A DNA stretch of 64,000 bases, from contig NZ_CABGGS010000012.1 of NCBI RefSeq assembly GCF_902158555.1, positions 544,880 through 608,879 of the forward strand, given 5' to 3'. Below, one piece after another: positions 28,600 to 41,671 of this stretch (position 1 is the stretch's first letter; each line of letters starts with the position of its first letter). The DNA comes from Klebsiella spallanzanii (GTDB lineage Bacteria > Pseudomonadota > Gammaproteobacteria > Enterobacterales > Enterobacteriaceae). The position numbers were made by a program, and so were the translations under genes. Under the pieces are notes generated by a model. The model searched no databases, had not been told where the DNA came from, and saw nothing but the letters and a program-made list of their open reading frames with translations.

Positions 28600-30786
28600 A
28601 TGTCTGATCGTATTGATAAGGACGTGATTAATGCGCTTATTGCCGGCCATTTTGCGGATCCTTTTTCCGTGCTTGGCATGCATTACACCGACGCCGGGCT
28701 GGAAGTTCGTGCATTATTACCTGATGCCACCGATGTGTGGGTCATTGAACCAAAAACCGGGCGCAAAGTCGGCAAGCTAGAATGCCTCGACTCGCGCGGT
28801 TTCTTTAGCGGCGTTCTGCCGCGTCGTAAAAATCCTTTTCGCTATCAACTGGCCGTCACCTGGCACGGACAGCAGAATCTGATTGATGACCCGTACCGCT
28901 TTGGTCCGCTGCTGCAGGATCTCGATGTCTGGTTGCTGTCGGAAGGCACGCATCTACGCCCCTATGAAACACTGGGCGCGCATGCCGATACGATGGACGG
29001 CGTTGTTGGTACGCGTTTCTCGGTCTGGGCGCCTAACGCCCGCCGGGTGTCGGTCGTCGGCCAGTTTAACTACTGGGACGGCCGTCGCCACCCGATGCGC
29101 CTGCGTAAAGAGTCCGGTATCTGGGAGCTGTTTGTTCCCGGTGCGCTTAACGGCCAGCTGTACAAATTCGAGCTTATTGATGCCCACGGCAATCTGCGGG
29201 TGAAGTCCGACCCTTACGCCTTCGAAGCGCAAATGCGCCCTGAAAGCGCCTCGCTTATCTGCGGGCTGCCGGAAAAGATCGAGCAGCCAGCAGCGCGTAA
29301 GCAGGCTAACCAGTTTGATGCGCCGATATCGATTTATGAAGTGCATCTCGGCTCCTGGCGTCGCCATACCGATAACAATTTCTGGCTTAGCTACCGCGAG
29401 CTGGCCGACCAACTGGTGCCCTATGCCAAATGGATGGGCTTTACTCATCTGGAGCTGCTGCCGGTTAACGAACATCCGTTTGACGGCAGCTGGGGCTATC
29501 AGCCAACCGGGCTGTATGCGCCGACCCGTCGCTTTGGGACCCGGGAAGATTTTCGCTATTTTATCAATGCCGCCCATGCTGCGGGTCTCAACGTGATCCT
29601 CGATTGGGTACCGGGCCATTTCCCGGCGGATGATTTTGCTCTCGCTTCGTTTGACGGTACTTCGTTGTATGAGCATAGCGACCCGCGCGAAGGCTACCAT
29701 CAGGACTGGAACACCCTGATTTACAACTACGGTCGCCGCGAGGTCAGCAACTTCCTGGTTGGCAATGCGCTGTACTGGATTGAACGCTTTGGCATTGACG
29801 CGCTACGGGTTGATGCGGTGGCATCAATGATTTATCGCGACTACAGTCGCAAAGAAGGCGAGTGGGTACCGAACGAATTCGGCGGTCGGGAAAACCTGGA
29901 AGCGATTGAGTTCCTGCGTAATACCAACCGCGTGCTGGGCGAGCAGACCCCGGGCGCGGTGACGATGGCGGAAGAGTCGACCGACTTTCCCGGCGTTTCT
30001 CGTCCTTCCTCCACCGGCGGGTTGGGTTTCTGGTTCAAATGGAACCTCGGCTGGATGCACGACACCCTCGACTATATGAAGCTGGACCCGGTGCATCGCC
30101 GCCATCATCACGACAAGATGACCTTCGGTATGCTCTACAACTACACCGAAAACTTTGTCCTGCCGCTCTCCCACGACGAAGTGGTGCACGGCAAAAAATC
30201 CATTCTCGACCGCATGCCTGGTGACGCCTGGCAGAAGTTCGCTAACCTGCGTGCCTACTACGGCTGGCTGTTTGCCTTCCCGGGTAAAAAGCTGCTGTTT
30301 ATGGGCAATGAGTTTGCACAAGGACGCGAGTGGAATCACGACGGCAGCCTCGACTGGCATCTGCTGGAAGGCGGTGACAACTGGCACCACGGCGTTCAGC
30401 GGCTGGTGCGCGATCTCAACCATACCTATCGTCACCATAAAGCGCTGCATGAGCTGGATTTTGACCCTTACGGCTTTGAATGGCTGGTGGTCGACGATCA
30501 TGAGCGTTCGGTGTTTATCTTTGTTCGTCGCGACAGGGAGGGCAATGAAATTATTGTGGCCAGCAATTTCACCCCGGTACCGCGCCATGACTATCGTTTC
30601 GGCATCAACCAGCCTGGCCGCTGGCGTGAAGAGCTGAACACCGACTCAATGCACTATCACGGCAGCAATACCGGCAATGGCGGCATCGTTGAAAGCGATG
30701 CCATTGCCAGCCATGGTCGCGAGCACTCCCTCTCCATTACGCTGCCGCCGCTGGCGACGGTCTGGCTGGTGCGGGAGGCGCAATGA
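28600..30786 (+). CDS. glgB: GlgB, 1,4-alpha-glucan branching enzyme
   Basis: Encodes 728 residues, the E. coli length. N-terminal carbohydrate-binding domains are followed by a GH13 catalytic barrel; the nucleophile lies in [11 protein letters not shown] (Asp405) and the acid/base in [10 protein letters not shown] (Glu458). It makes alpha-1,6 branches in glycogen. ATG 28600 has AGGA 7 bases upstream and the family start [14 protein letters not shown]; the frame is open for 40 codons upstream without support. First gene of glgBXCAP, overlapping glgX by 4 bases. Confidence 0.96.
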   Translation: MSDRIDKDVINALIAGHFADPFSVLGMHYTDAGLEVRALLPDATDVWVIEPKTGRKVGKLECLDSRGFFSGVLPRRKNPFRYQLAVTWHGQQNLIDDPYRFGPLLQDLDVWLLSEGTHLRPYETLGAHADTMDGVVGTRFSVWAPNARRVSVVGQFNYWDGRRHPMRLRKESGIWELFVPGALNGQLYKFELIDAHGNLRVKSDPYAFEAQMRPESASLICGLPEKIEQPAARKQANQFDAPISIYEVHLGSWRRHTDNNFWLSYRELADQLVPYAKWMGFTHLELLPVNEHPFDGSWGYQPTGLYAPTRRFGTREDFRYFINAAHAAGLNVILDWVPGHFPADDFALASFDGTSLYEHSDPREGYHQDWNTLIYNYGRREVSNFLVGNALYWIERFGIDALRVDAVASMIYRDYSRKEGEWVPNEFGGRENLEAIEFLRNTNRVLGEQTPGAVTMAEESTDFPGVSRPSSTGGLGFWFKWNLGWMHDTLDYMKLDPVHRRHHHDKMTFGMLYNYTENFVLPLSHDEVVHGKKSILDRMPGDAWQKFANLRAYYGWLFAFPGKKLLFMGNEFAQGREWNHDGSLDWHLLEGGDNWHHGVQRLVRDLNHTYRHHKALHELDFDPYGFEWLVVDDHERSVFIFVRRDREGNEIIVASNFTPVPRHDYRFGINQPGRWREELNTDSMHYHGSNTGNGGIVESDAIASHGREHSLSITLPPLATVWLVREAQ

Positions 30787-32759
30787 TTGCACTCACGGCA
30801 GGAAAGCCTGCCCCTCTTGGGGCCAGCTACGACGGTAAGGGAGTGAATTTTGCCCTCTTTTCCGCCCATGCGGAGCGGGTGGAACTCTGTGTGTTTGACG
30901 ATCAAGGCAATGAACGGCGTGTTGATCTGCCGGTGCGCAGCGGCGATATCTGGCACGGTTGGCTCGCTGATGCCGGACCGGGGCTGCGCTACGGCTACCG
31001 CGTCCACGGTCCCTGGGACCCGGCGCGGGGGCACCGTTTCAACCCGGCGAAGCTGCTACTCGACCCTTGCTGCCATCAGGTAGACGGTGTGCTGCCTGAC
31101 GATGAGCGTCTTCACGGCGGTGACAGCGTTCCTGATAACCGCGATAGCGCGGCGATAGCGCCGAAATCGCGGGTTATCGACCTGCATTACGACTGGCGCG
31201 ATGATAAGCTGCCGCGCACGTCGTGGGGTCAGACGGTGATTTATGAAGCCCACGTCAAAGGGCTGACGTACCTGCATCCTGAACTACCCGAGGCGATTCG
31301 CGGTACCTACAAAGCGCTGGGGCATCCGGTGATGATCGACTATTTCCGCATGCTTGGCATTACTGCACTAGAGTTAATGCCGGTGGCGCAGTTCGCCAGC
31401 GAACCGCGCCTTCAGCGGATGGGTTTAAGCAACTATTGGGGCTACAACCCGCTGGCGATTTTCGCTCTCGATACGCGCTACGCCAGCGCGCCTGAGCAAG
31501 CGCTAAATGAGTTTCGCGATGCGGTAAAAGCGCTGCATGCGGCGGGCATTGAAGTGATTCTCGACGTGGTGCTGAACCATAGCGCTGAGATAGACCTTGA
31601 GGGGCCGACCTTCTCCCTGCGCGGAATTGATAACCGTAGCTATTATTGGATCAGAGAAGACGGCGATTATCACAACTGGACCGGCTGCGGGAACACCATC
31701 AACCTCAGCCATCCGGGCGTGGTGGAGTATGCCCGTCAGTGCCTGCGTTTTTGGGTGGATGAGTGTCACGTTGATGGTTTTCGTTTTGACCTGGCGTCAG
31801 TTATGGGCCGCACACCGGAGTTTCGTCAGGATGCGCCGTTGTTTGAGGCTATCCGTAACGACCCGCGTCTGGCGGAAGTGAAGCTGATTGCTGAACCCTG
31901 GGATATTGGCCCCGGCGGCTACCAGGTTGGTAATTTTCCACCGTTTTTTGCCGAATGGAACGACCATTTCCGCGATACCGCGCGTCGTTTCTGGTTGCAG
32001 CAAAATGTCTCGCTGGGTGACTTCGCTCAGCGTTTTGCCGCCTCCAGCGACGTTTTTCAGCGTAACGGAAGAGCGCCCGCGGCGGCGGTTAATCTGCTTA
32101 CCGCGCACGATGGTTTTACCCTTCGCGACTGCGTTTGTTTCAATCAGAAACATAATGAGGCAAACGGGGAAGAGAATCGCGATGGGACTAACAATAACTA
32201 CAGTAACAATCATGGTATAGAAGGATTAGAAGGGAGTCTTGCCGTGATTGAACGGCGCCGAGCCAGCGTTCATGCCCTCCTGGCAACGCTACTGCTGGCG
32301 CAGGGAACGCCGATGCTGCTGGCGGGTGACGAACACGGTCACAGCCAGCATGGCAACAACAATGCTTACTGTCAGGACAATGCGTTGACCTGGCTGGACT
32401 GGAACCATACTAACCGCGGGCTGACCGCGTTCACCGCCGCGTTGATTCATCTGCGCCAGCATATTCCGGCATTAACCGAGAATCGCTGGTGGCAGGAGGG
32501 AGACGGCAGCGTCCGCTGGTTAAACCAGCATGCGCAGCCGCTGTCCGCTGATGAATGGCAGCACGGTGTACCGCGTATGCAGATCGTTTTATCCGATCGC
32601 TGGTTGCTAACGCTCAATGCCGCCGCCGAGGTGGCAGAGATGGTTTTACCCGCGGGGGAATGGCGCGCCATTCCACCTTTCGCCGGAGAGGATAATCCGG
32701 TCACTATGGCTGTCTGGCATGGGCCCGCGCACGGAGTGTGCGTATTTCAAAGGTCGTAA
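30783..32759 (+). CDS. glgX: GlgX, glycogen debranching enzyme
   Basis: Encodes 658 residues (E. coli 657) of the GH13 isoamylase-like group. Seen are an N-terminal CBM48-type domain ([20 protein letters not shown]), the nucleophile region [13 protein letters not shown] and the acid/base region [14 protein letters not shown]. It removes the four-residue stubs left by phosphorylase. Its start overlaps the glgB stop, and its 3' end precedes the glgC start by 80 bases. Confidence 0.96.
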   Translation: MIALTAGKPAPLGASYDGKGVNFALFSAHAERVELCVFDDQGNERRVDLPVRSGDIWHGWLADAGPGLRYGYRVHGPWDPARGHRFNPAKLLLDPCCHQVDGVLPDDERLHGGDSVPDNRDSAAIAPKSRVIDLHYDWRDDKLPRTSWGQTVIYEAHVKGLTYLHPELPEAIRGTYKALGHPVMIDYFRMLGITALELMPVAQFASEPRLQRMGLSNYWGYNPLAIFALDTRYASAPEQALNEFRDAVKALHAAGIEVILDVVLNHSAEIDLEGPTFSLRGIDNRSYYWIREDGDYHNWTGCGNTINLSHPGVVEYARQCLRFWVDECHVDGFRFDLASVMGRTPEFRQDAPLFEAIRNDPRLAEVKLIAEPWDIGPGGYQVGNFPPFFAEWNDHFRDTARRFWLQQNVSLGDFAQRFAASSDVFQRNGRAPAAAVNLLTAHDGFTLRDCVCFNQKHNEANGEENRDGTNNNYSNNHGIEGLEGSLAVIERRRASVHALLATLLLAQGTPMLLAGDEHGHSQHGNNNAYCQDNALTWLDWNHTNRGLTAFTAALIHLRQHIPALTENRWWQEGDGSVRWLNQHAQPLSADEWQHGVPRMQIVLSDRWLLTLNAAAEVAEMVLPAGEWRAIPPFAGEDNPVTMAVWHGPAHGVCVFQRS

Positions 32760-32839
32760 CCTCGGGGCTTCCGGTTGGTCTCGAAGCGGCGGCGCGGCGA
32801 GAAGGGCAGGCAAGCTGGGGAGTAAAAAAGGAGTTAAAT

Positions 32840-34135
32840 ATGGTTGGGGTAGAAAAGAACGATCCGTTGATGCTGGCACGTCAGTTGCCAATCAAATCCG
32901 TTGCGCTAATCCTTGCCGGGGGACGTGGTACCCGTCTGAAGGATTTAACCAATAAACGCGCGAAACCTGCCGTCCATTTCGGTGGCAAGTTCCGCATTAT
33001 CGATTTTGCGTTATCTAACTGTATTAACTCAGGTATTCGCCGCATCGGCGTCATCACTCAGTATCAATCGCATACGTTGGTACAGCATATCCAGCGCGGT
33101 TGGTCGTTCTTCAATGAAGAGATGAACGAGTTTGTCGACTTACTGCCTGCCCAGCAAAGGATGCAGGGGGAAAACTGGTACCGCGGCACGGCGGATGCGG
33201 TGACGCAGAACCTCGACATTATTCGCCGCTATAAGGCGGAGTATGTGGTGATCCTCGCGGGCGACCATATTTACAAGCAAGACTATTCGCGCATGCTTAT
33301 CGACCATGTCGAAAAAGGGGCGCGTTGCACCGTGGCCTGTATGCCGGTGCCTATTGAAGAAGCACCGGCGTTCGGGGTGATGGCGGTGGACGAGAGCGAT
33401 AAGATTATCGATTTCGTCGAAAAACCGGCTAACCCTCCGGCGATGCCGGGTGATGCAAGCAAATCGCTGGCGAGTATGGGTATCTATGTCTTTGATGCGG
33501 ATTACCTTTATGAACTTCTGGAAGAAGATGACGGCGATGAAAGCTCCAGCCACGATTTTGGTAAAGATATCATTCCGAAAATCACCAAAGCTGGCATGGC
33601 TTATGCACATCCTTTCCCGCTCTCCTGCGTACAGTCCGATCCGCAGTCTGAGCCTTACTGGCGCGATGTCGGGACCCTGGAAGCGTACTGGAAAGCCAAC
33701 CTCGATCTGGCTTCAGTGACGCCGGAACTGGACATGTACGATCAGAACTGGCCGATTCGTACCCATATGGAGCCTTTGCCACCGGCTAAATTCGTTCAGG
33801 ACCGTTCGGGTAGTCACGGAATGACCCTGAACTCGCTGGTCTCCGGCGGCTGTATTATTTCCGGTTCTGTGGTTGTGCAGTCGGTGCTGTTCCCGCGCGT
33901 GCGGGTGAATTCATTCTGTAACATTGATTCGGCAGTCTTGTTGCCAGAGGTTTGGGTTGGCCGTTCGTGCCGCCTGCGTCGCTGCATTATTGACCGCGCC
34001 TGCGTGATCCCGGAAGGTATGGTTGTTGGTGAGAACGCGGAAGAGGATGCACGCCGTTTCTACCGCTCGGAGGAAGGTATCGTGTTGGTCACCCGCGACA
34101 TGCTGCGGAAATTGGGGTACCCACAGGAGCGCTAA
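32840..34135 (+). CDS. glgC: GlgC, glucose-1-phosphate adenylyltransferase
   Basis: Encodes 431 residues as E. coli GlgC. The nucleotide-binding motif [20 protein letters not shown], the GDHIYKQDY metal region and a C-terminal left-handed beta-helix are present. It makes ADP-glucose, the committed step of glycogen synthesis, and is activated by fructose-1,6-bisphosphate and inhibited by AMP in E. coli. ATG 32840 lies 7 bases after AAGGAG and gives [14 protein letters not shown]; the upstream open frame overlapping glgX is not supported. It overlaps glgA by one base. Confidence 0.96.
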   Translation: MVGVEKNDPLMLARQLPIKSVALILAGGRGTRLKDLTNKRAKPAVHFGGKFRIIDFALSNCINSGIRRIGVITQYQSHTLVQHIQRGWSFFNEEMNEFVDLLPAQQRMQGENWYRGTADAVTQNLDIIRRYKAEYVVILAGDHIYKQDYSRMLIDHVEKGARCTVACMPVPIEEAPAFGVMAVDESDKIIDFVEKPANPPAMPGDASKSLASMGIYVFDADYLYELLEEDDGDESSSHDFGKDIIPKITKAGMAYAHPFPLSCVQSDPQSEPYWRDVGTLEAYWKANLDLASVTPELDMYDQNWPIRTHMEPLPPAKFVQDRSGSHGMTLNSLVSGGCIISGSVVVQSVLFPRVRVNSFCNIDSAVLLPEVWVGRSCRLRRCIIDRACVIPEGMVVGENAEEDARRFYRSEEGIVLVTRDMLRKLGYPQER

Positions 34136-35568
34136 TGCAGGTATTACATGTATGTTCAGAGATGTTCCCGCTGTTAAAAACCGGTGGGCTGGCGGATGTG
34201 ATCGGCGCGCTGCCTGCGGCGCAAATTGCGGGCGGCGTTGACACGCGCGTGCTGCTGCCCGCGTTTCCTGATATTCGCCGCGGCATCACCGACGCACAAG
34301 TGGTGACGCGTCGGGAGACCTTTGCCGGGCGCATCACGCTGCTGTTCGGCCACTTTAACGGCGTGGGCATCTATTTGATTGATGCCCCACATCTCTACGA
34401 TCGTCCAGGGAGCCCTTACCACGATACCAACCAGCACGCCTACACCGATAACGTGCTGCGTTTTGCGCTGCTTGGCTGGGTGGGTAGCGAGATGGCCTGC
34501 GGGCTGGACCCATTCTGGCGTCCTGATGTGGTTCATGCCCACGACTGGCATGCGGGGCTGACGCCTGCCTACCTGGCGGCGCGCGGCCATCCGGCTAAGT
34601 CGGTCTTTACGGTGCATAACCTGGCCTACCAGGGCATGTTCTACTCGTGGCATATGAATGATATTGAGCTGCCGTGGTCGTTCTATAACGTTCATGGTCT
34701 GGAATTTAACGGCCAGATTTCCTTCCTGAAGGCCGGTCTCTATTACGCCGATCATATTACGGCGGTGAGCCCGACCTATGCTCGTGAAATCACCGAGCCG
34801 CAGTTCGCTTACGGGATGGAAGGATTGCTGCGCCAGCGTCAGCATGAGGGCCGTCTTTCAGGGATCCTCAACGGGGTAGATGACCATATCTGGAACCCGG
34901 AAAGCGACCTGCTGCTGGCGACGCGCTATGACCGCGATCGGCTGGAAGAAAAAGCCGAGAACAAACGTCAGTTGCAAATTGCCATGGGACTAAAGGTGGA
35001 TGATAAAGCGCCGCTGTTTGCCGTGGTCAGCCGCCTGACCAGCCAGAAAGGGCTGGACCTGGTGCTTGAAGCGCTGCCGGGCCTGCTTGAGCAGGGGGGC
35101 CAGCTGGCGCTGCTGGGGGCGGGCGATCCGGTGCTGCAGGAGGGATTCCTGGCCGCCGCCGCCGAACACCCCGGTAAAGTCGGCGTACAGATTGGCTATC
35201 ATGAAGCCTTCTCGCACCGCATTATGGGCGGTGCTGATGTGATTCTGGTACCCAGCCGCTTTGAGCCATGCGGCTTAACTCAGCTGTATGGCCTGAAGTA
35301 CGGCACGCTACCGCTGGTGCGGCGCACCGGCGGCCTGGCGGATACCGTTTCCGACTGTTCGCTGGAGAACCTCGCCGACGGTCTGGCAACCGGATTTGTT
35401 TTTGAGGACAGCAACGCCTTGTCGCTGCTGCGGGCTATTCGACGCACATTTGTCCTGTGGTCGCGTCCGTCGCTCTGGCGTTACGTTCAGCGTCAGGCGA
35501 TGAATATGGATTTTAGCTGGCAGGTTGCCGCAAATTCTTACCGCGAACTTTATCAACGCTTGCTGTAA
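34135..35568 (+). CDS. glgA: GlgA, glycogen synthase
   Basis: Encodes 477 residues, the family length. It is a GT5 enzyme: the ADP-glucose motif KTGGLADV begins at Lys15 and the C-terminal domain has [20 protein letters not shown]. It extends alpha-1,4-glucan from ADP-glucose. The start uses the A of the glgC stop (TAATG), so synthesis is translationally coupled. Confidence 0.96.
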   Translation: MQVLHVCSEMFPLLKTGGLADVIGALPAAQIAGGVDTRVLLPAFPDIRRGITDAQVVTRRETFAGRITLLFGHFNGVGIYLIDAPHLYDRPGSPYHDTNQHAYTDNVLRFALLGWVGSEMACGLDPFWRPDVVHAHDWHAGLTPAYLAARGHPAKSVFTVHNLAYQGMFYSWHMNDIELPWSFYNVHGLEFNGQISFLKAGLYYADHITAVSPTYAREITEPQFAYGMEGLLRQRQHEGRLSGILNGVDDHIWNPESDLLLATRYDRDRLEEKAENKRQLQIAMGLKVDDKAPLFAVVSRLTSQKGLDLVLEALPGLLEQGGQLALLGAGDPVLQEGFLAAAAEHPGKVGVQIGYHEAFSHRIMGGADVILVPSRFEPCGLTQLYGLKYGTLPLVRRTGGLADTVSDCSLENLADGLATGFVFEDSNALSLLRAIRRTFVLWSRPSLWRYVQRQAMNMDFSWQVAANSYRELYQRLL

Positions 35569-38031
<2,463 letters not shown>

Positions 38032-38047
38032 CGGTTTAACGCTTGAG

Positions 38048-38074
38048 AACGGGGCCAAACGGCCCCGTTTTTTA
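38048..38074 (+). terminator. Rho-independent terminator of the glg operon
   Basis: A 9-bp perfect stem AACGGGGCC (38048-38056) and GGCCCCGTT (38061-38069) with an AAAC loop, ending in TTTTTT. It lies 16 bases after the glgP stop. Confidence 0.92.
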
Positions 38075-38207
38075 TCGTGGTATATCCGTGGGTATGCCGA
38101 TATTCGTCTGATGAATCTATTAGCGGCATTTGGTCTCTGTTATGGAAAAAGGGTTGAGTACTGGTGTATAGTATTAGCAGAAAAATTCATAATTAATTGA
38201 TAATAAT

Positions 38208-38963
38208 ATGAAAAAGATTACGACATCTATTCCGGCCCTCGATAAAATCATGCGCGTATTTGCTTACCTTCTGGAGTGCGATGGCGCAACGTTTACCCAG
38301 ATCCATCAAAATTCAGGGATTGCGAAAAGCAGTACCTCATCTTTGCTCAACGGCATGGTGGAGCATGGGTTATTACGCCAGGAAAAAGACAAGTATTATC
38401 TGGGGCTACGCCTGTATGAATTAGGTAATAAAGCGGCGGAACAGTACGATATTAAAAAAATCGCGTTACCGATTCTTGAAGAGATTCGCGATAACACCGG
38501 CCTGACCTGCCATCTTGGCGTTCTGGAAGGCGATGCCCCTATTTACCTTCTGAAAGTCGAAAGCCCACAGGCTATTGTGATTCGAAGCTGGGAGGGCAAG
38601 CGCCTCTCATTACATAGCTCAGGGCTGGGGAAGGTGCTGATTGCATGGCTTAGCGGGGAAGAGCTGGAGGAATTGCTGCCTCCAGATCAGATATTAACGC
38701 GTTTTACGGATACGACGATCACGGATGTGAATATCCTTAAGCAGGAGTTAGCAGGAATTCGCCGTCGCGGCTGGGGTTATGATAACGAAGAAGACTCCCT
38801 TGGCGTGCGCTGCATTGCGGTGCCGGTATTCAATACGCAGGGGAAAGTGATCGCCGCCCTGAGCGTATCCGGCGTTGCGTTCCAGATCCCCGATGATAAA
38901 CGCGAGTCGCTTGCTACGCTGATGATGGATGCCAGCCGTAGCCTGACGCGCCTGATGTGCTGA
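38208..38963 (+). CDS. IclR-family transcriptional regulator of the second sugar-acid cluster
   Basis: Encodes 251 residues. The N-terminal winged helix-turn-helix spans about 8-70 (IHQNSGIAKSSTSSLLNGMV); the effector domain has the family words GLTCHLGVLEGDAPIYLLKV and SLHSSGLGKVLIAWL. It is convergent with a minus-strand aldolase/dehydratase/MFS unit and is the likely repressor of that unit and of the divergent dehydrogenase; the tandem palindromes at 43030-43066 and 43282-43317 are candidate sites. No ortholog sits at this place in E. coli. Confidence 0.85.
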   Translation: MKKITTSIPALDKIMRVFAYLLECDGATFTQIHQNSGIAKSSTSSLLNGMVEHGLLRQEKDKYYLGLRLYELGNKAAEQYDIKKIALPILEEIRDNTGLTCHLGVLEGDAPIYLLKVESPQAIVIRSWEGKRLSLHSSGLGKVLIAWLSGEELEELLPPDQILTRFTDTTITDVNILKQELAGIRRRGWGYDNEEDSLGVRCIAVPVFNTQGKVIAALSVSGVAFQIPDDKRESLATLMMDASRSLTRLMC

Positions 38964-38976
38964 AATAAAAAGACAT

Positions 38977-38997
38977 AGCGGGCAAGAAGCCCGCTTT
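38977..38997. terminator. Bidirectional terminator between the IclR gene and the aldolase gene
   Basis: A 7-bp perfect stem AGCGGGC (38977-38983) and GCCCGCT (38989-38995) with an AAGAA loop. Short T tracts lie on both sides (TTT downstream on plus; TTTTTATT a little further on minus), fitting two convergent transcripts. Confidence 0.75.
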
Positions 38998-39006
38998 CGT
39001 CATCGC

Positions 39007-39912
39007 TTAAAGTCCCGCACGCTGTAAGACCTGCTTCAAATTCGAAATATGTTCTTCATTTGCCGGCAAAACGGGGGGCATTACGTGAGTTGAAATATCG
39101 ACTCCGCTAAGCTGAATTGCCTTTTTGATTATCCCGAAGAAAGGCGAATCCAGGCTGTAAATAGTGGAAAGCGCGGACAGCCTGCGCTGTAATCCGAACA
39201 TTGTCTCATACTCTTTTTCACACCACGCGCGGTAGATCCCGCAGGTTAGCTGCGGCGCAAAGTTCGCTGTCGCTGGGATCCCGCCGTTGCCGCCTAAGAT
39301 AAGCGTATCCATCATATATTCATCATAGCCGGAGAAAATAACGAAGTCCGGACGCACTGGCCTGACATTATTGATGATTTCACGAATATGGCTGATATTA
39401 TCAACGGTATCCTTAATGCCGATAATATTGGGGTGATCCTGCGCCAGCCGGGTAATTAAATCAACGCTAAGGTCCTGTCCCGTCAATGCCGGGAAGTTGT
39501 AGAGAATGACCGGGCTTTTTATGTTATTAGCCACGGTTTTGAAATGATGATAAATATACTCATCGGTCAATCTGGCATAGTAGGGATTGAGTACCAGCAC
39601 GGCATCGACTTCGAGTCGGTCGGCATGCTGGCCATACTCAATCACTTCCTGCGTACTGGTGCTGCTAATACCTAATAGTACTGGAATGCGGCGGTTAATA
39701 TGACGGACGCAAAACTCTGCGGTTTCCAGACGCAGTGCATTGGTCATATGGCAAAATTCCCCCCCGCTGCCCAGCAGTAATACGCCATTGACCTTGCTTG
39801 CAATAAGATGATCCAGCAAGGTCGCCATGCCGACTTTATCCAACTCTCCCTGCGCATTAACAATGGTCGGGACTGGTGGAAATACGCCGTGAAATTTCGT
39901 AATCTGAGTCAT
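39007..39912 (-). CDS. DapA-family aldolase of the second sugar-acid cluster
   Basis: Encodes 301 residues. Class I aldolase residues are visible: GSGGE at 48-52, Tyr138 in VILYNFPALTGQ, and the Schiff-base Lys167 in IIGIKDT. It is a paralogue of the protein at 10447-11346 but clearly diverged (GSGGE in place of GSTGE). With the dehydratase encoded directly upstream it probably cleaves or converts a 2-keto-3-deoxy sugar acid. It follows the dehydratase gene by 43 bases. Confidence 0.82.
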   Translation of the reverse strand: MTQITKFHGVFPPVPTIVNAQGELDKVGMATLLDHLIASKVNGVLLLGSGGEFCHMTNALRLETAEFCVRHINRRIPVLLGISSTSTQEVIEYGQHADRLEVDAVLVLNPYYARLTDEYIYHHFKTVANNIKSPVILYNFPALTGQDLSVDLITRLAQDHPNIIGIKDTVDNISHIREIINNVRPVRPDFVIFSGYDEYMMDTLILGGNGGIPATANFAPQLTCGIYRAWCEKEYETMFGLQRRLSALSTIYSLDSPFFGIIKKAIQLSGVDISTHVMPPVLPANEEHISNLKQVLQRAGL

Positions 39913-39955
39913 GTATTGATCCTTAAAACAGGCGAGCCGTAGCCCGCCAGGGATA

Positions 39956-41671
39956 TTATTTAAGCCAGGCTCCGGCCATTAATGATGTTGCATTAGCGGT
40001 GAACTGTTTAAAGACGCCGCGACGGTTTGAATAATCAGGTTTCTTCCAGCTTGCCCGACGGTCTTCAAGGCAGCGGCGTATTTCCTCTTCTGTTTTAAAC
40101 ACTCCGTCGATCCCTACAATATTGAGCTTACGGCCTTTCACATCCATTTCGATTAAATCACCATCTTCCACCAGGGCAATCGGCCCGCCATCAGCGGCTT
40201 CTGGCGAGACGTGTCCGACACATGGCCCGCTGGTCGCTCCAGAGAAACGACCGTCGGTAATCAATGCGACTTTTCCGTCGAGGCGTTTGTCATACACGAT
40301 GGCATCGGTAGTCATCAGCATTTCCGGTGCGCCAGAGCCTTTTGCGCCTTCGTAGCGAATGAAAATGACGTCGCCGGGTTCGATATGGTTATGGATGATG
40401 GCCTGCTGAGCGTCTTCTTCGGAGTTAAAGACCCGAGCCGGACCGGTATGGTGGTGCATATCCGGCGCACAGGCCGCGTATTTAATGACCGCCCCTTCAG
40501 GCGCGATGTTGCCTTTCAGTACCGCAATCGACCCTTTTTTGGTGGCATTTTCTGGTTTCCGGATCACCTTCTCCGGGCTGACTTTGTAATTGTTGAGGTA
40601 ACCGTGGTTGCGGGTAAAGAAGCCGGATTGATGGAGCATTTCCAGGTTGTCGCCGAGCGTACGGCCAGTCACGGTAAGAACATCAAGATCCAGATAATCG
40701 CGCAGATACCATTGCACCATTGGCACGCCGCCTGCGAACCACATCATTTCGGTAACGTATTCACCGCTGGGCTGAATATTGGTCAGATAAGGGATTTCAT
40801 TATTGATCCGATCAAACAGTTCGGGCTTCAGCTCCCATCCGAGTTCATGAGCGATGGCCGGAAGGTGGATCATCGCATTGGTGCTGCCACCAATAGCAGC
40901 ATGGACTTTGATAGCATTTTCAAACGCCGCAGGAGTCAGGATCTTATGGGTGGTGATATTTTTCTCCGCCAGATACAGCGCCTGGTGGCCTGCGGTTCTG
41001 GCAACGCGGCGAATTTCCGCCAGGGTCGATGGCAGCAGAGCGCTACCAGGCAGGGCCAGCCCCAATGCCTCCGACATGCACTGCATGGTACTGGCCGTTC
41101 CCATAAACTGGCAGGCTCCGGCGGTGGGGCAACCGCATTGCTGCATGGCTTCCACTTGCTGAATGCCGATTTCGCCTTTCTTCAACTTAGCAGTGATCCC
41201 GCCGAGGTCAGAAGTACTCATATTCGGTGCCGGACGCATAGAACCGCCGGGAATATGCAGCAGCGGCAGGTTCAGGCGTGCGGCGGCAATCAGATGCGCC
41301 GGGATAGATTTATCGCAGCTTGAGATCAGAATACCGGCATCATAAGGCACCACTGAGGCATGAATTTCGACCATGTTGGCAATGGCTTCGCGAGATGCCA
41401 GGATGTAATTCATCCCATCGTGGCCCTGACCCCAGCCGTCGCAGATATCCGTCACATGGTGACGGACCGCGCGACCACCGCTTTCATGAACACCCAGCAC
41501 GGCTTCATCGCCCAGTTGGTTAAGATGGAAACTGCCCGGATGGCTTTCGCCATAGCAATCATCCACCAGGACCTGCAGTTTATTGACATCTTCTTTGCTG
41601 TAATTCATTCCAAGACGCAGGGCGTCGAGCTGCGACCACAGGTCGCGAGCATGCTGACATTTTTGGCTCAT
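39956..41671 (-). CDS. IlvD/Edd-family dehydratase, probably acting on a sugar acid
   Basis: Encodes 571 residues of the iron-sulfur dehydratase family. Likely cluster ligands are Cys39 (DDCYGESHPG), Cys119 (SSCDKSIP) and Cys187 (PTAGACQFMGTAST); the C-terminal signature is GRFSGATSGPCVGHVSPEA. Family members dehydrate dihydroxy acids, 6-phosphogluconate or free aldonates. The divergent N-terminus and the neighbours (ACS-type transporter, DapA-type aldolase, IclR) favour a free aldonate over isoleucine/valine synthesis. The start overlaps the MFS stop by 4 bases, so the two are coupled. Confidence 0.83.
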   Translation of the reverse strand: MSQKCQHARDLWSQLDALRLGMNYSKEDVNKLQVLVDDCYGESHPGSFHLNQLGDEAVLGVHESGGRAVRHHVTDICDGWGQGHDGMNYILASREAIANMVEIHASVVPYDAGILISSCDKSIPAHLIAAARLNLPLLHIPGGSMRPAPNMSTSDLGGITAKLKKGEIGIQQVEAMQQCGCPTAGACQFMGTASTMQCMSEALGLALPGSALLPSTLAEIRRVARTAGHQALYLAEKNITTHKILTPAAFENAIKVHAAIGGSTNAMIHLPAIAHELGWELKPELFDRINNEIPYLTNIQPSGEYVTEMMWFAGGVPMVQWYLRDYLDLDVLTVTGRTLGDNLEMLHQSGFFTRNHGYLNNYKVSPEKVIRKPENATKKGSIAVLKGNIAPEGAVIKYAACAPDMHHHTGPARVFNSEEDAQQAIIHNHIEPGDVIFIRYEGAKGSGAPEMLMTTDAIVYDKRLDGKVALITDGRFSGATSGPCVGHVSPEAADGGPIALVEDGDLIEMDVKGRKLNIVGIDGVFKTEEEIRRCLEDRRASWKKPDYSNRRGVFKQFTANATSLMAGAWLK